Positions 1 through 11,340 are shown, counted from the first letter of the stretch. The stretch is DNA of 64,000 bases from Cryptomeria japonica (GCF_030272615.1 NC_081414.1:825744896-825808895); one strand, 5' to 3'. Translations and numbers: made by a program. Notes: generated by a model not told the origin, from the sequence alone.

Positions 1-1908
1 CTAACAGATAATAAGTTTAACAAGATATGTCAAAATGAGTTGTAAACCCTTCTAAATGAACAACAATGTGCAATAATTGTGCATTCCTCTTATTATAATG
101 GAAGATCACACTTATCAATTAAGTTGTCAAAACTATAACAATGATATTATTATCAAGAATATTAAAAACTTATAACAAAAAAGATATTACAAAAGCCACC
201 ATCGAATTACAATCCCTTGGCACTAAAAGAGAGCCACCTAACTTAGACAAATGAACATTGATAGGAACCACCAAAATAACAAATCAACGAAACTTGCATA
301 CAATCCCTAAGAAAGATTGCTTAACATTGGATAGGAGTTTCTGTCCACTAGCCAATTATAAGGATAATGGGGTTTTCATATTCTAATCTCCAATGACAAA
401 TAGATGGGATGCCCAATTTATTTGAGGAATAATATAATAAAAATTAGATGATGTCATATTCAAATCTTCTTTTACCCTTCAAAGATGCTTACACACACGG
501 ACAACACACCCTTGGCAGACAATTTAATAAAAAATAAAACTTAATTGCATAATAGCAAAGGGCCCTATAATCTAAGCACACATACAATAATACACTAAAT
601 CATTATAAAGTCATTTTGTTGGTTTATTTTCCCAAGCCTATGAGAAATAGAAAACAGGTTCAAGGAACACCAATAATCTTATGGAAGGAGATATGACAAT
701 GTCACTCATACATCACATCTCTATCTTCATGGAATCTCTTACACGTGTGGGGACACATGTCAAATGTTATCTTTATGTCATATGATTCTAGACATTGTGT
801 TCAAAAATTATTTAAATCTGTTACATGATCTTTCAAAACAATCCTTATTGGAAGCATCTTAGGCCAATCGTTAGCAGCCTATACGTCAATAACTTTGCAC
901 CTTTTATGGGCATGTTTGTAAATGTAAAAATTATGAAAGACAAGTCATTTAATTTGCAACTTGTTCATTTCACTAAACATTTTATGGAGGCAGGTCACAA
1001 ATGCAGAAACGAAAAATTGAAGAAAATTGCCAAATATTAAACTTGGTTCGAAGTTACAATGTTCAGTTGCTTGAGAAAGATTTTGAGGTTCACAAACCAA
1101 GCTCTTTTGTGGAATCCATTTTGGCATTAGATGGCTTGTAGACAATCTATTTTTCCAAATTTTTACGACTTGTGTTTCGTAGGGAAAAAACATTGTGGTG
1201 ACAATGGAGGAATTCAAAGGAAGGTGAGAGCAAATGGCATCAAAGTATAAATAAACCCAAGATAGTGAGAGTGGTTTCACCCTCCTGTGAATTCCAGGAA
1301 CACAGGGACTACAGGCGGCAACTAAGGACAAACATACTTCTAAAAATTCCAGGAATAGAGGGACAAGTAAGGATGATCATGATTTCTAATTTTCTGCTAT
1401 ATTGCAGTTCATAATGAAAACTGAATTTTTTTGAAAAGAAATATGGAAACAAAGTGGGGAAATAAAAAAAATAAAAAAATTGAGACTGAAGAGTAAGATC
1501 ACAAACTATCTACAAATATGCTTGATAGTAAATACCACCAATTTAAAATTTTAATACAACTGAATTTGATTTAAGATCGATTTCATCTGAGAGAATATAA
1601 TTACAAAGGTGTGTAAATATGCCTAAAATCACCAGTTTGGCATTTAGAAAACCTCTCTTATTCGAACCCCAAAAGCACATAAGGTTTTTATTAACCCTGA
1701 GTTTTTACATTACGAATCTCAACAGTAAATTCAAACTTGACAAATCACATATATATCTAATGTATGATACCTCACTACTAAACAAAGAAGTGAAAATTAA
1801 AAAACAGAAAACAAAAAGAGTGAGAAATAGTAAAATTTCTAATAAATAGGAAAAGGTGAAGAGAATTACAAGGAAAAAAATATGAAGGCATGAAGAAAGA
1901 AGGCAATT
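1..1908. other. Gene-poor AT-rich flank
   Basis: No gene is supported here. The open frames are short, lack protein-like composition and overlap one another on both strands. The sequence is AT-rich with scattered homopolymer runs and looks like ordinary intergenic DNA upstream of the glycosyltransferase gene. A TATAAATAAA string occurs near 1246, but no reading frame follows it. Confidence 0.5.
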
Positions 1909-2240
1909 TGTGCAGGGAGTTGAGCTGACCGTTTTTTCTCAAAAAATGCATCTGTTCAGAAAACTGCTGCCATCTCAATTAAGGATCTCACAGGACGCTG
2001 TTAAATTCTGTCGTGAATCCCAAGGGAATATTGGTACACAATACCAACAATCTTCCCTTTAGCATTACCCGAAGGGATTTGAAACCGTGACCCCACTTTG
2101 ATATCACTTGCAGGAGTTGAACTGGCCATTTTCCCCATAAGATGCATCTGTTCAAAAAACTGCTACCATCCCAATTAAAGATCTCACATAAGACTGTTAA
2201 ACCATGTTACAAATCTCAAAGAGATATGCTGAGTAGAGGA
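1909..2240 (+). repeat. Diverged tandem duplication (~130-bp units)
   Basis: Two roughly 130-bp copies lie at about 1909-2040 and 2109-2240. Both run through the same series of landmarks: TGCAGGGAGTTGA / TGCAGGAGTTGA, then GATGCATCTGTTCA-like, CTGCTGCCATC / CTGCTACCATC, AATTAAGGATCTCACA / AATTAAAGATCTCACA and CTGTTAAA. They differ by many substitutions and small indels, so the duplication is old. The spacer contains a TTGGTA...TACCAA inverted repeat near 2031-2047. No coding potential is seen. It could be part of an old retroelement or SINE; I cannot assign it. Confidence 0.6.
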
Positions 2241-3088
2241 ACAAACACAGTACTGCTACTTCCACCTGCAATCGTCTCTCCATGTTTACATTCCAGGCTT
2301 CACTGCCCCATGATTCTCATATCGAAATTTAAAAAATTAAAATGGTTTGTAAACTCTGGTTTTAGCGGTGTTTCTGCTTTTCTTCTGGTTTTGGTTAAAG
2401 CTCTTGTGTGCACTGTGTAATAAGCATTCGTTTTGAGATATTTTTTGTTTTTGTGGCGGAACAGTAAGAGCTTGTAACAACAGGGGCTGTAATTTAGTAC
2501 AACCAGAGTGATCTCCAACTAACAGGGCACATCTATGGAGTGACTCAGTTTTAAACCTGGTACTAATCCATCAAAATAATGACAGATTCTAAATTTTAGC
2601 CTTCTCTGAATTATGGCACATTTTATGTGCCACAAATCACAAAGAACACAATTCTTTCGCATAAATCATTTCAAATGCTCACTGCTGAGCGATCAGACTG
2701 TCCATATGGGTTTCTGCACGCAAGAAGACATGTACTTGATCCGATGCTCTGCAAGAAATCTCAGAATAATTACACTAGCGATTTCCAATACAGCAGGCAA
2801 ACATGAGTGAAACTGTGAATTTTTTTCAACCCTGCCTTTCATGGAAAACCTTTTTCCCTGATTTTTAACAAATGTAAAATTAAGTTAAAATTAGCTTCCT
2901 GAAGCATGTCAATCAGACAATTAATAAATAAAATTTCCGGAATCCATAATATCAATGTACATAGATTTCTGAATTACAGAGTCAGAATATTAGTTTTTAA
3001 TTTCTATGATAAGATTGCGGTCGCAATCGGAAGACATAATAAAATCAAGATTTTGCTTGCATCTAGAGGAAAATCCAAACAACTTTAT
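2241..3088. other. Intergenic, no feature seen
   Basis: AT-rich sequence upstream of the glycosyltransferase gene. The short frames here have no recognisable domains, and I see no structural RNA. Confidence 0.4.
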
Positions 3089-3445
3089 ATGTTACGATTT
3101 AATGCTCTAATAAAATAATGTAACAGCAATCTTGGTCAAAACAGCCATTCTCGGAGCTCAGCTCCTCCTCTCATCTAAAACCAGGGATGCGACAAATCCT
3201 TTGCCTACCGGCCGGAAGTAACAAAGAAGAAACATTTTAGAAATGTCACCTCTCACTAAAATTCAAGGAAATGAAGCACAACGTCAAATTCAACATAAAG
3301 CTTGAAAACAACACCTCTTCCTTAAAAGGCGTAAAAACCGAAACAAAATTATGGCAAGCGAGTTGCAGTCTGAAAGTCATCATAAAATCTAGAATTAGGC
3401 TGCATGTTATGATTTAATGCTCTATTAAAATAATGTACCAGCAAT
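3089..3445 (+). repeat. Direct repeat in the UGT upstream region
   Basis: A 42-bp segment at 3089-3130 recurs at 3404-3445 with three substitutions; both copies contain the core GATTTAATGCTCT followed by an AAAATAATGTA string. Similarity continues patchily upstream (CATAATAAAATC / CATCATAAAATC) with indels. The second copy ends about 107 bp before the UGT start codon, so the duplicated piece may carry promoter elements (inference). Confidence 0.7.
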
Positions 3446-3455
3446 TATAATAAAA
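3446..3455 (+). promoter_or_regulatory. Possible TATA element of the UGT gene
   Basis: TATAATAAAA lies about 100 bp upstream of the chosen ATG, which would leave a 5' leader of roughly 70 nt. A second TATAAT-like string near 3501 is closer to the ATG and less plausible. Neither can be confirmed without transcript data. Confidence 0.3.
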
Positions 3456-3552
3456 CGGCGGTATACGATTCCTCTGTTTGCCGTGGACGAATTTGGTTGA
3501 TATAATACAAGGTACGCTTAACTCTTCTTCTCAAGACCACTCACCATTAGCT

Positions 3553-5077
3553 ATGGCCAAGTCTCTGCACGCAGTCATGGTGCCATTCCCTGTACAAGGG
3601 GGTATCAATCCTCTCATGCAATTGGCCCACCTGCTTTCAGAAAGGGGATTTTTCATTACCTTCGTTAACACAGAGTGGTGCCATCGCCGGATGTTAGATG
3701 CCGGTGGACATGCTCTTCAGCAACCAGCTGAGGGGTTTAGGTTTTTGACCATCCCAGACGGCTTACCGGCAAAGCATGAGCGTTATACTGATCTTATTAC
3801 TTATTTAAGAGCACTGGAAAATTTAGCCCCTGTTTTGGAGCAGCGTCTTCTGGTCACTCTTTCCGAAGGCATCCCTCCCATCACATGTATTATCGGTGAA
3901 AGCTATATGTCTTGCACTTACCAGCTGGCCCTAAATCTCCGAGTACCCAGAGTTGTCTTCTGGACGATGTGCGCGGCCTTGTCTATTTCGCAGTTTAAAG
4001 CAGAGTTACTTCTCTCGCGGGGACACATTCCTGTGAAATGTAGGTTTTCGTATATTTCTAATTACCCCTCAATTACATGTTGCAGCATACAATTATTTTG
4101 TCATAAATATTTTATGTTGTGTGATTTCAGTGGGAGAAGCGAAAAGGGCAGAGAATTTGATCACTTGTTTGCCGGGTAATCTCCCGCCTCTCTTGCCGAC
4201 CGATCTCATCTCCTTCTACCGCGCTGAGAGTGCCTCGGATGCTTTAGTCAAAAGATTTCTATATGAAAGCCAAATGCAAAACAAAGGAGATTACGTGCTT
4301 GTGAACACGGTGGAGGAGTTGGAAGGAAGGGAAGCAGTAGCAGCACTGTCAATAAACGGCTGTCCTGCGATGGCAGTAGGTCCTCTGTTTCTTCCCAATT
4401 TTCTGGCGCACAGAGATGTCGTTCGGTCCACCAGTATGTTCGCAGAGGACGAGAGCTGTCTCGAATGGCTGGACGCGCAGCAGCCGGCTTCTGTGATTTA
4501 CGTTTCCTTTGGCAGCACCGCCGTCAAATCGAAGCAACAGCTCGAAGAGATTGCGCTAGGGTTAGAAAACAGCCAGAGGCCTTTTCTGTGGGTTTTGCGA
4601 AAGGATATTGCACAAGGGGAGCCTGGTATTTTGCCCCAAGGGTTTTTAGAGCGGATCAGAGATAGAGGGCTGATTGTGAGATGGGCACCGCAGGTGAAGG
4701 TTCTGTCCCATCCTTCCGTTAGGGCATTTCTTACCCACAGCGGATGGAACTCTGTCATGGAGAGCTTCAGCTTCGGGATTCCTATGCTGGGATGGCCATA
4801 TTTTATGGATCAGTTTCTCAATTGCAGATTTGTGAAGGATATGTGGAAGATTGGCATGGACTTTGAGGGTGTGGATGTTGATGAAAATAAGTTGGTTACG
4901 AGAGAAGAAGTGGAGAAGGGGGTGAGGAGGATTATGGAAAGTGAAGAGGCGAGGCAACGGGTGTTTAAATTGAAGGAGGCAGCAATGAAAGCAGTTAACC
5001 CAGGTGGATCTTCTTTCCTCAATTTAAACAAGTTTGTCGAAGAGATTACCCAGATTGCCAAATCATTTGCCCGTTGA
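3553..5077 (+). CDS. Family-1 UDP-glycosyltransferase, UGT85-like, two exons
   Basis: Predicted cytosolic enzyme that would transfer a sugar from a UDP-sugar to a small lipophilic acceptor. Exons 3553-4039 and 4131-5077 join in phase to give 477 aa, normal for plant UGTs. The start is the first ATG in the frame (GCTATGGC context); the open frame upstream has none. The N-terminal half has the acceptor-side fold (LHAVMVPFPVQGGINP near residues 5-20, then a FVNTEW segment). The 44-residue PSPG donor box is complete at 4682-4813, running from WAPQ through the HSGWNS motif to a terminal DQ, which usually indicates UDP-glucose. Oddities: the usual catalytic His of the QGHINP motif is Gly17 (codon GGT at 3601), and its usual Asp partner is Glu116 (3898). 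The rest is intact, without stops. A divergent acceptor specificity, altered mechanism or non-catalytic role are all possible. UGT85-like is my family reading; the exact subfamily is not settled. Confidence 0.93.
4040..4130 (+). other. UGT intron (91 bp, phase 1)
   Basis: The donor is GTAGGT directly after the codon for the Lys of GHIPVK plus one base; the acceptor is GATTTCAG. Splicing creates a Leu codon across the junction and restores a typical UGT reading frame. The intron position matches the conserved one of UGT85-type genes. Confidence 0.88.
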
Positions 5078-5837
5078 ATGTTAAATGATTAGCTGGGAGG
5101 CCGTGATTGTGAAACCATGCCGTCTATGTTCCAGGTTACGAGAAACTGTAAAATTTATTGTTTCAGAATCATTATTGTAAAATTTCTGGGGTTTTAACGA
5201 GTTGCAAAGTCGTTTTCCCTTCACTCCCCGCCTCAAAAAATTAGAATTGTTATTTTCTAAAAGATTTTTCATTATAATTAATGTCAGTCTAAAATAGGGG
5301 ACGCAGCAGGGACGCTCAAGTTGCTGAGTCAATATGTAGCATATTTAGTTTAGAGTAGGGAGAGGAAGAGATAAAAATAGAAATAAACAATATAAATAGA
5401 AAATACAATATTTTTTATTAAATTTATTTATTTATATGTAAAAAAATAGAATTATTATTAGTAATAAAATAATTTAAAATATATAATGAAATTGTAGATG
5501 TTTACTTAAAAAGAGTTGAAGATGAATGAATAAATATTCAAAAATAATGAAGTAAAATTGTTTTATTATATTAAATTTGATTTTTTGTAAATTCCTCTAA
5601 CAATATTAAAATCAATTTTTCTAATTTTTATCATGATATTGTCTGTGCAATAAAGGTTTCAATGGAGAAGTAATAACTTGAAATTAGCTATGCACCCAAT
5701 TATAAAGATCTAATGTTTCCTTAATATATTTTTCTTGGTAAAGAGGTGTTTAAAATGTCACTCTTCTATAGAATAAAACAAACACCAAAAAGAAAAATAT
5801 ATATTCACTAAAAAATATATTAAAAACTTTATTGGTA
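5078..5837. other. UGT 3' flank, AT-rich
   Basis: No gene seen. An AATAAA string at 5382-5387 could be a poly(A) signal about 300 nt after the stop codon, but many AATAAA-like strings occur by chance in this AT-rich stretch. Low-complexity A/T runs dominate 5340-5840. Confidence 0.4.
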
Positions 5838-5842
5838 GATAC

Positions 5843-6299
5843 TGTTGGTGTAATTATTTATTCATCTTGGATATTATTACACCTTACTTAAATTTACTTA
5901 GGAAATGCATATCATAGTAGTTTGGGTATGAGACACTTGGGTGTTTGTGCCACATTGGGATAGTGTGTGTAGGAGAATTTCCACCTTTTGTGGTCTTGTT
6001 GTTACATTCCACCTTCGGTGGGTGATCCACCTCATGTGGAATATTTTATTGTTTCTCCTACCTACCACACTTATTTCCTACCTACCCTTGTTTCTTATTG
6101 AGCCACATGTCATGTTTGTGTGCTCACATATCCATATAGCCTTGCCTATATAAGCAAGCTCATATTCATTGTATGTAACGCGTCATGATCCAGTTGATCA
6201 ATATTTTCATCTTGATAGAATACAGTTTATTCCTATCATCTATTTTGTTCTCTCTTATTTGTGCTTTCCATTGCCTCTAGATCTTGGCAAAAGCTCACA
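5843..6299 (+). mobile_element. Solo Copia LTR, family C
   Basis: A 457-bp LTR beginning TGTTGGTGTAA and ending CTCACA, flanked by a perfect 5-bp target duplication GATAC (5838-5842 and 6300-6304). No internal region is present, so it is a solo LTR left by recombination between two LTRs. It is homologous to the LTRs at 59647-60106 (minus) and 60832-61311 (plus). A TATA box CTATATAAG is at 6146-6154. Upstream of it is an inverted repeat, ATTCCAC ... GTGGAAT, at 6006-6042, within a run of CCACC/GGTGG motifs. Confidence 0.9.
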
Positions 6300-6304
6300 G
6301 ATAC

Positions 6305-7619
6305 AAAACCACATTATTTCCAATGGAAAAGTTGGTCACATGCAATCTATGAGCAAAAGGAAAAAAATCTTCTTGTGTATTTTAATTTTGACTTGTTGCC
6401 TTGTAATTTTCCCACTTGCATCCTAATCCTAATCCTAATCTCCACCTAATATCATCCACTAAGCATGCACACAGTTAATCTTTGATTAAGTGAAGTCAAT
6501 TCCTCCCATCACATCAAGAACATGGGCTTCTTACATAAGCACATGGGCTTGTCCTTTTAAGTAATCCAAAAAGAATTATTCGTCTCCCCCGTCCTCAACC
6601 CTTAATCTTCATCAATCAATCTCAACCATCCATTCATCTCATCTGAAAGCCTATAAATCTAACCCTTGACCATTCTTCTTCTTCTTCTTCTTCTTCCATC
6701 TTTTTATATCTCTTCCTCTTCTTTTGTCTCTCACTCTCACACAACTCTCTCACTCCTTTTCCATTTGAACAATGTTATGCTACCAAAATCTTGAGTGAGC
6801 ACACATCCAATCTATCAACAAAGGACAAATATTGCATCAAGGAGACTATTTTGTGTTAAATTTGGTTTGCATCTCTTATGTTTGTTTTGGTTTCCTTTCA
6901 TCCTATTTTGATATTTATTAGTCTCCTTTTGTTCTATCTTGTGATTTTAAGCGTTTAAAATGTTTTATTCATTCCATTGAGATCACTTTTCATTGCACAC
7001 AAGAATAAAGCATAGATGCTCCTATAAAACCTACATCACACTTATCTAAAGAGGGTTTAGGATTCCAACCTCCTCCTTTGTCTACATCCCATCCTCCATT
7101 GTCTGATTCCTCTATGTCTCCTTCTAATGAGTGATCGAGCTTCTCTCCACAAGAGAAAGCATTACTTTGTGCTCTTCACCTTCCACCTAAACAAGATAAT
7201 ATTTTTTTATTCTTCTCAAAAACAAACTTGCTTACTCTTTCTCCTCCAAAAAGTAATAAATTTCATAAACATAATCAAACAATTATTTCCTTTTTGCAAA
7301 TAATCTAATGCATGGCCATCCTAGTAATGAATGCAAAGCCTTAAAAATTAAAATATACCAACTTCTTAAATTTGATATCATTCAAATGATAGTTGACATT
7401 GAGTTGGACCTTTGTCCTGTTCATTGTAAATAAATCTTCCTACTATTATATTTCTCCTCACCATGTGACATTTGTATCTCTATAGGAGGTCTCATTGTCA
7501 TTCATGGTGGTGCAATCTCACATCCAACCATTCTTTTTCTAGGGTAAGCAACATAATAGCCTCAAGCATGGTTGTCATCACTTATACACTATGGGGGCAT
7601 GGACAACTTATTTTGAGGA
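6305..7619. other. Non-coding repeat-derived DNA
   Basis: No open frame is convincing. It contains a short TCCTAA hexamer run near 6420-6440, a CCTATAAATC TATA-like string near 6650 and a TTC trinucleotide run near 6678-6700 followed by CT-rich sequence. That order resembles a retrotransposon LTR promoter and leader, but I found no matching second LTR in the window. Confidence 0.4.
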
Positions 7620-7935
7620 ATGCATCATTGTTTGAGGATCCCTTCTCCTTTTCTTGATAAGTGTTCATCCTCACTTAAGGATCTCCTCTCCTTCTCTTAT
7701 GTGCATCCTTGTTTGAAGATCTCCTTCCTTTTATGGAGATATGTATCATAGACAAGGTTCCCCTCCTCTCTTTGCCTTTTTGATAGTTATGTATCCTTGA
7801 TAAGGATCCCTTTACCCTTGTTGCAATATATTTCCTTTATAATGATCTCTTCCTTTCTTGAATATTTGGAACCTATTTAAGGATCTTCTTCCTAGCTTGG
7901 ACGTATGCATGCTTGAAAATGATATCTTCTTGGTG
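7620..7935 (+). repeat. Degenerate ~40-bp tandem array
   Basis: About eight units of 36-44 bp follow the loose pattern TATGTATCCTTG, then AAGGATCTCC, then TTCCTTTCTTG. Unit boundaries are visible by the recurring GGATC/AGATC core. Copies are strongly diverged. Arrays like this often sit between pol and the 3' LTR of Gypsy elements, and a purine-rich TTAAGGGGGGCATATGAG string follows at 8006-8024; no pol is recognisable here. Confidence 0.55.
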
Positions 7936-8239
7936 TTGAAGTTGTTTTTCCTTAATACAAATCTATATTTTCCTTAAGATATAAACATAGAAATATGCTA
8001 ACATCTTAAGGGGGGCATATGAGGCCTCCTTTTTGCTAATCATATTCATTAATGTATCCTTAAAGTGGTAGTGTTGTGTTTCATAATGCTCCCTAAGGTG
8101 TCATTATCAATTTTTGCATTGGTTATTTTCTTTGTTTCTATTCTAGCAAGAAGACACTATTTTTCTTTTGTTTTTGTGGGAATAAACACTCTTTTACCTT
8201 TGTTCTTATGATAGCATGCACTCTCTTGATCTATAGATC

Positions 8240-8530
8240 ACCAAGTATAGTGTGGAATCCTAGTTATGATCATCATTGTTTATGTTGCTTGAGGCATTGT
8301 TCATCTAACATAACACTACTTGTTAGCATTATCATTGTTGTTGTTATTGTTTATGATCGATGCACCATTGATCTCCTAGTATAGTGTGGCTTTCTAGCAT
8401 GATCGTTTTATTGCAATGCACAAATCACCCAACATAACACAACTTGTTGGCTATTAGAATTAATGAAATCTCTATGAACCCCCAGCATAACACAACTTGC
8501 TAGTTTATGGAGCATGGTTCCTCTTCTCAC
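8240..8530 (+). repeat. Second degenerate repeat cluster
   Basis: The phrases AGTATAGTGTGG (near 8254 and 8377) and AACATAACACAACTTGTTGG-like strings (near 8297, 8426 and 8480) recur in alternating order, so at least two diverged copies of a ~125-bp unit are present, plus a partial third. No reading frame is associated. Confidence 0.45.
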
Positions 8531-10529
8531 CCTAACAAGGCACGCTTTTGTCTCTTTTTAGAAGTTTGCATGTGCTTTTGTAATTTACTATTATGAGAAT
8601 GATATTAGTGGTTAAGATAACCTTTGCATCGAGGTCACTTCACCTAGTTGACTTAGAACCTTATGTTTTCTTAAACACTAACGTTGTTTGCTTTCTACAT
8701 GTGTATCTTACTTTGAATCTTTTTGTGTGTATTGATAGGACCCTATTCTTGGGGTTTGTACATCACTCAGCTTAGTGCTATTCTATCCCTAGTTTATTTT
8801 CTCTTTGCTACTCTCTCTTTCTCTCTCTACTTTAACTCAAGTATGAGAATAAGTTCATACTCCTCCTAAAGTGGGCACTAAATGTAGTGTAGTAAATTGT
8901 ATCCTTTTAGAATTTCACACTCTATTTGGAACCTACTTTAGTGTGATTTTTCCTATATCATTTTAAGCCTATTTGGGCCCTATTCTAACTTAAAACTTCA
9001 TTGTTAATCCCCAAACTTAGCAGTCATCAAATACTAAAATTAGGACAAAATATAATATCACAAATCCCAACACTTGTGATCCCTTTTAGAGGCTGTATTT
9101 TGGTGGGACCAGGGTGCCCATGTCTAGAGTCCCACTACAATCTCTCAAAAATTTAGCTAGTACAAGTGTTGGCATTTACATTTTCAAATTTGGTCTTAAT
9201 TTTGGTGTACTTGATCATTTTATGTCATCATTTGTCAAAAATACCTTGTGAAACCCATACAAAGTACTTCTTCTATCATTTGTAAAGCAAGAAGCAATTA
9301 ATCTGCATTTTGAATCTAATTTAATCAAGAGTATTCAAGAAATAACAAACAACAAAAATCTGCATTCAAGTATGATTTCATGTTTATCATGTTATTGCAT
9401 TAAAACTTGCAGGACATCTCTAAAGAGCATTGCATAACCACCTTTATGTGAAACTCCATGGCATGGTTTCATTCCTAAGGTATAATCATTTCATTTTAGC
9501 ATTTATATTATTTTTATCATTTTTTCTCCCTAGGACAAGCTCCTTTTTTTTTTATCAATCATAGTTGTTATGGAGGTAAAAACACCAACACACGATTTAA
9601 CTCATGCAAGACCTTATACAATACAACTCTTCTTTGTCATTTTCATGTGTGTTGGTGTAGATTTTATCCCCAAAAGTGTTATAGGAATGAAAAGTAAATA
9701 GTGGCATACATTCCTAAATTTTGAATAGAGAAAAAATCTTGAAATAGGGTGCCCAACACATGTATTTGACATATTTTAGCTAGATTTTTGGGAGATAGAC
9801 CTATAGGACCTCCTAACTGCATTTCTTCCCCTTTTTTGTCAATTTAGACACCCCCAAGACTAGGGCACTCAACCCAGCATTTTCAGATCCAAATTGAAGA
9901 TCTAAGTTTCTTTTTGTGTCCTCTTTCCAAATCTGGCCTACTATATTGGTTTTTTGTTATGTAACTTGTTTTTATTACTGAAAGTCATCATTTTCTATCA
10001 TTTAACCTTGTTTATTCACACACACTTCATAATCTTAAATCCATTACAAAAAAGAAACATAAACCATAAGTATCCAACTCTCCTATTAGGACCATAGCTA
10101 AACCTATTTATGTTTCCAATGACATGCAATTGAGATTTGAGATCTTATTTTGCATCTATAGGCCTAGGATATCCTTTCCATACATATTAGAAAGAAATGA
10201 AAAAAAGAAAGCTAGAAGAAAAGAAAGGTTTTTTATTTTTAGTTTTTTATCACACAAGATATTTAATAAATGTAATACGTAGTAACAATTATGAAATTAA
10301 TTGTCACCTAATTAAATGCAAGTATATAAATACTAAAAATAAAAAAAAGATTGCAACATTAGAAGAATATGCAAGCATAAGACATGTTAGATTCACCAAA
10401 ATGAAATAAAAGGAAAATGGGATCTCTAAGATAAATATATATAACCTAAAGATCTCAAATTATCCTTTCATGAAATTGGAACATGAATAGGCCTAGCTAT
10501 TGTCCCTAGGAAAGATCTAGGTGCTTAGG
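8531..10529. other. Non-coding, possible LTR edge near 8883
   Basis: No gene seen. TGTAGTGTAGTAAATTG at 8883 follows an AAAGTGGGCACTAAA string and could be an LTR start after a weak polypurine tract, but no partner LTR was found. The phrase AGGGTGCCCA recurs near 9110 and 9757. A poly-T run lies near 9546-9560. Confidence 0.3.
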
Positions 10530-10965
10530 TGAAGGGTAGACAATATACTGAGAGGGGAATTAATCAATATATGTCAATTTCAACTTGATTAAATATTAAT
10601 TTTATCATTAATTCACTTTTCCATATATGAACCTCAAATAATCAAAGTAGCATTTACTAATTTTAATTAATCAACACACACGCACACATCCACACAAAGA
10701 ACACTAGATTTATGTGGAAACCTGAAAACGGAAAAACCACCATGAGCTTGGATTTACTACCCAGATCTAGCCTCACAAAAATAGGAATATAATAAGAAAT
10801 TTATAATATGGAGTAGGCACTAACCTACCAAAGACACCAATCCCCAATTAAATTTGTAGGCACTAACCTATAGGAGACATCAATCCCCAACTCCAAGGTT
10901 TGAGCACCAACTTAGCATGTGAGACAATGATCTCACCAAAAATACAAGAAATATGAATTGAGAAC
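10530..10965 (-). mobile_element. Copia-B 3' LTR, distal fragment
   Basis: Left-most of three pieces of one minus-strand LTR. Read on the minus strand it contains the CATGGTGGTTTTTCC block and a CCCCTCTCAGTAT block near its end, matching the downstream part of the Copia-A LTR (CCGTGGTTTTTCCC and CCCCCCTCTTAGTAT). The outer boundary is approximate; a TG at 10530 is my best choice. It ends where the non-autonomous element inserted at AGAAC. Confidence 0.55.
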
Positions 10966-11328
10966 TATAGGAGTTGAGGAAATACAACACCATAGGAGCC
11001 CAAATAATCTCTGCAAGCTGAAAAACCTGTTACAAGGAGAAGCAATGAAGCAAATCACAGAAGGAAAGAATACACAGGAAAAATATGCTCTAAAAGATGA
11101 GAGCTCAATAATCTCCAAAATGTATTGTCAATAATAATCCTTCTTCATACAATGAAAAGAAAGAACTCAACCTTTAATAGGTAAAGAAACCCTAAAACGG
11201 AAAACCTAGGTTTGCACATAATAATTAATTAAAATAATTAATTATATGCACCTAAAGTTAGCCTAAGTGTAAAAGAGATAAAGGGAACTTAAATTAATTA
11301 ATCAAGTAAATACCCGAATACTCTAACA
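10966..11328 (-). repeat. 3' LTR of the non-autonomous element
   Basis: 363 bp. On the minus strand it begins TGTTAGAGTATTC and ends CCTATA, so the termini are TG...TA instead of the usual TG...CA. A CTATTAAAGG TATA-like string lies on the minus strand near 11173-11183. Confidence 0.9.
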
Positions 11329-11340
11329 CCCCCCCTTAAG
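11329..11340 (-). other. Polypurine tract
   Basis: CTTAAGGGGGGG on the minus strand directly abuts the 3' LTR. The same 12 bp occur in the same place next to the LTR at 59647-60106. Confidence 0.85.

Noticed and set aside
945-1331. 128-aa minus-strand frame near the window start
   Set aside because: No recognisable motif, no supporting context, overlapping frames on the other strand; length is within chance for this region.
3478-3552. Upstream extension of the UGT frame
   Set aside because: The frame is open there but begins at TTG and has no ATG; the extra residues do not resemble a UGT N-terminus. ATG at 3553 is the first.
4349-5061. Several minus-strand and alternate-frame ORFs under UGT exon 2
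   Set aside because: Shadows of the real coding frame.
6420-6440. TCCTAA hexamer run considered as interstitial telomere repeat
   Set aside because: Plant telomere repeat is TTTAGGG; this is a three-copy TCCTAA run, a minor microsatellite.
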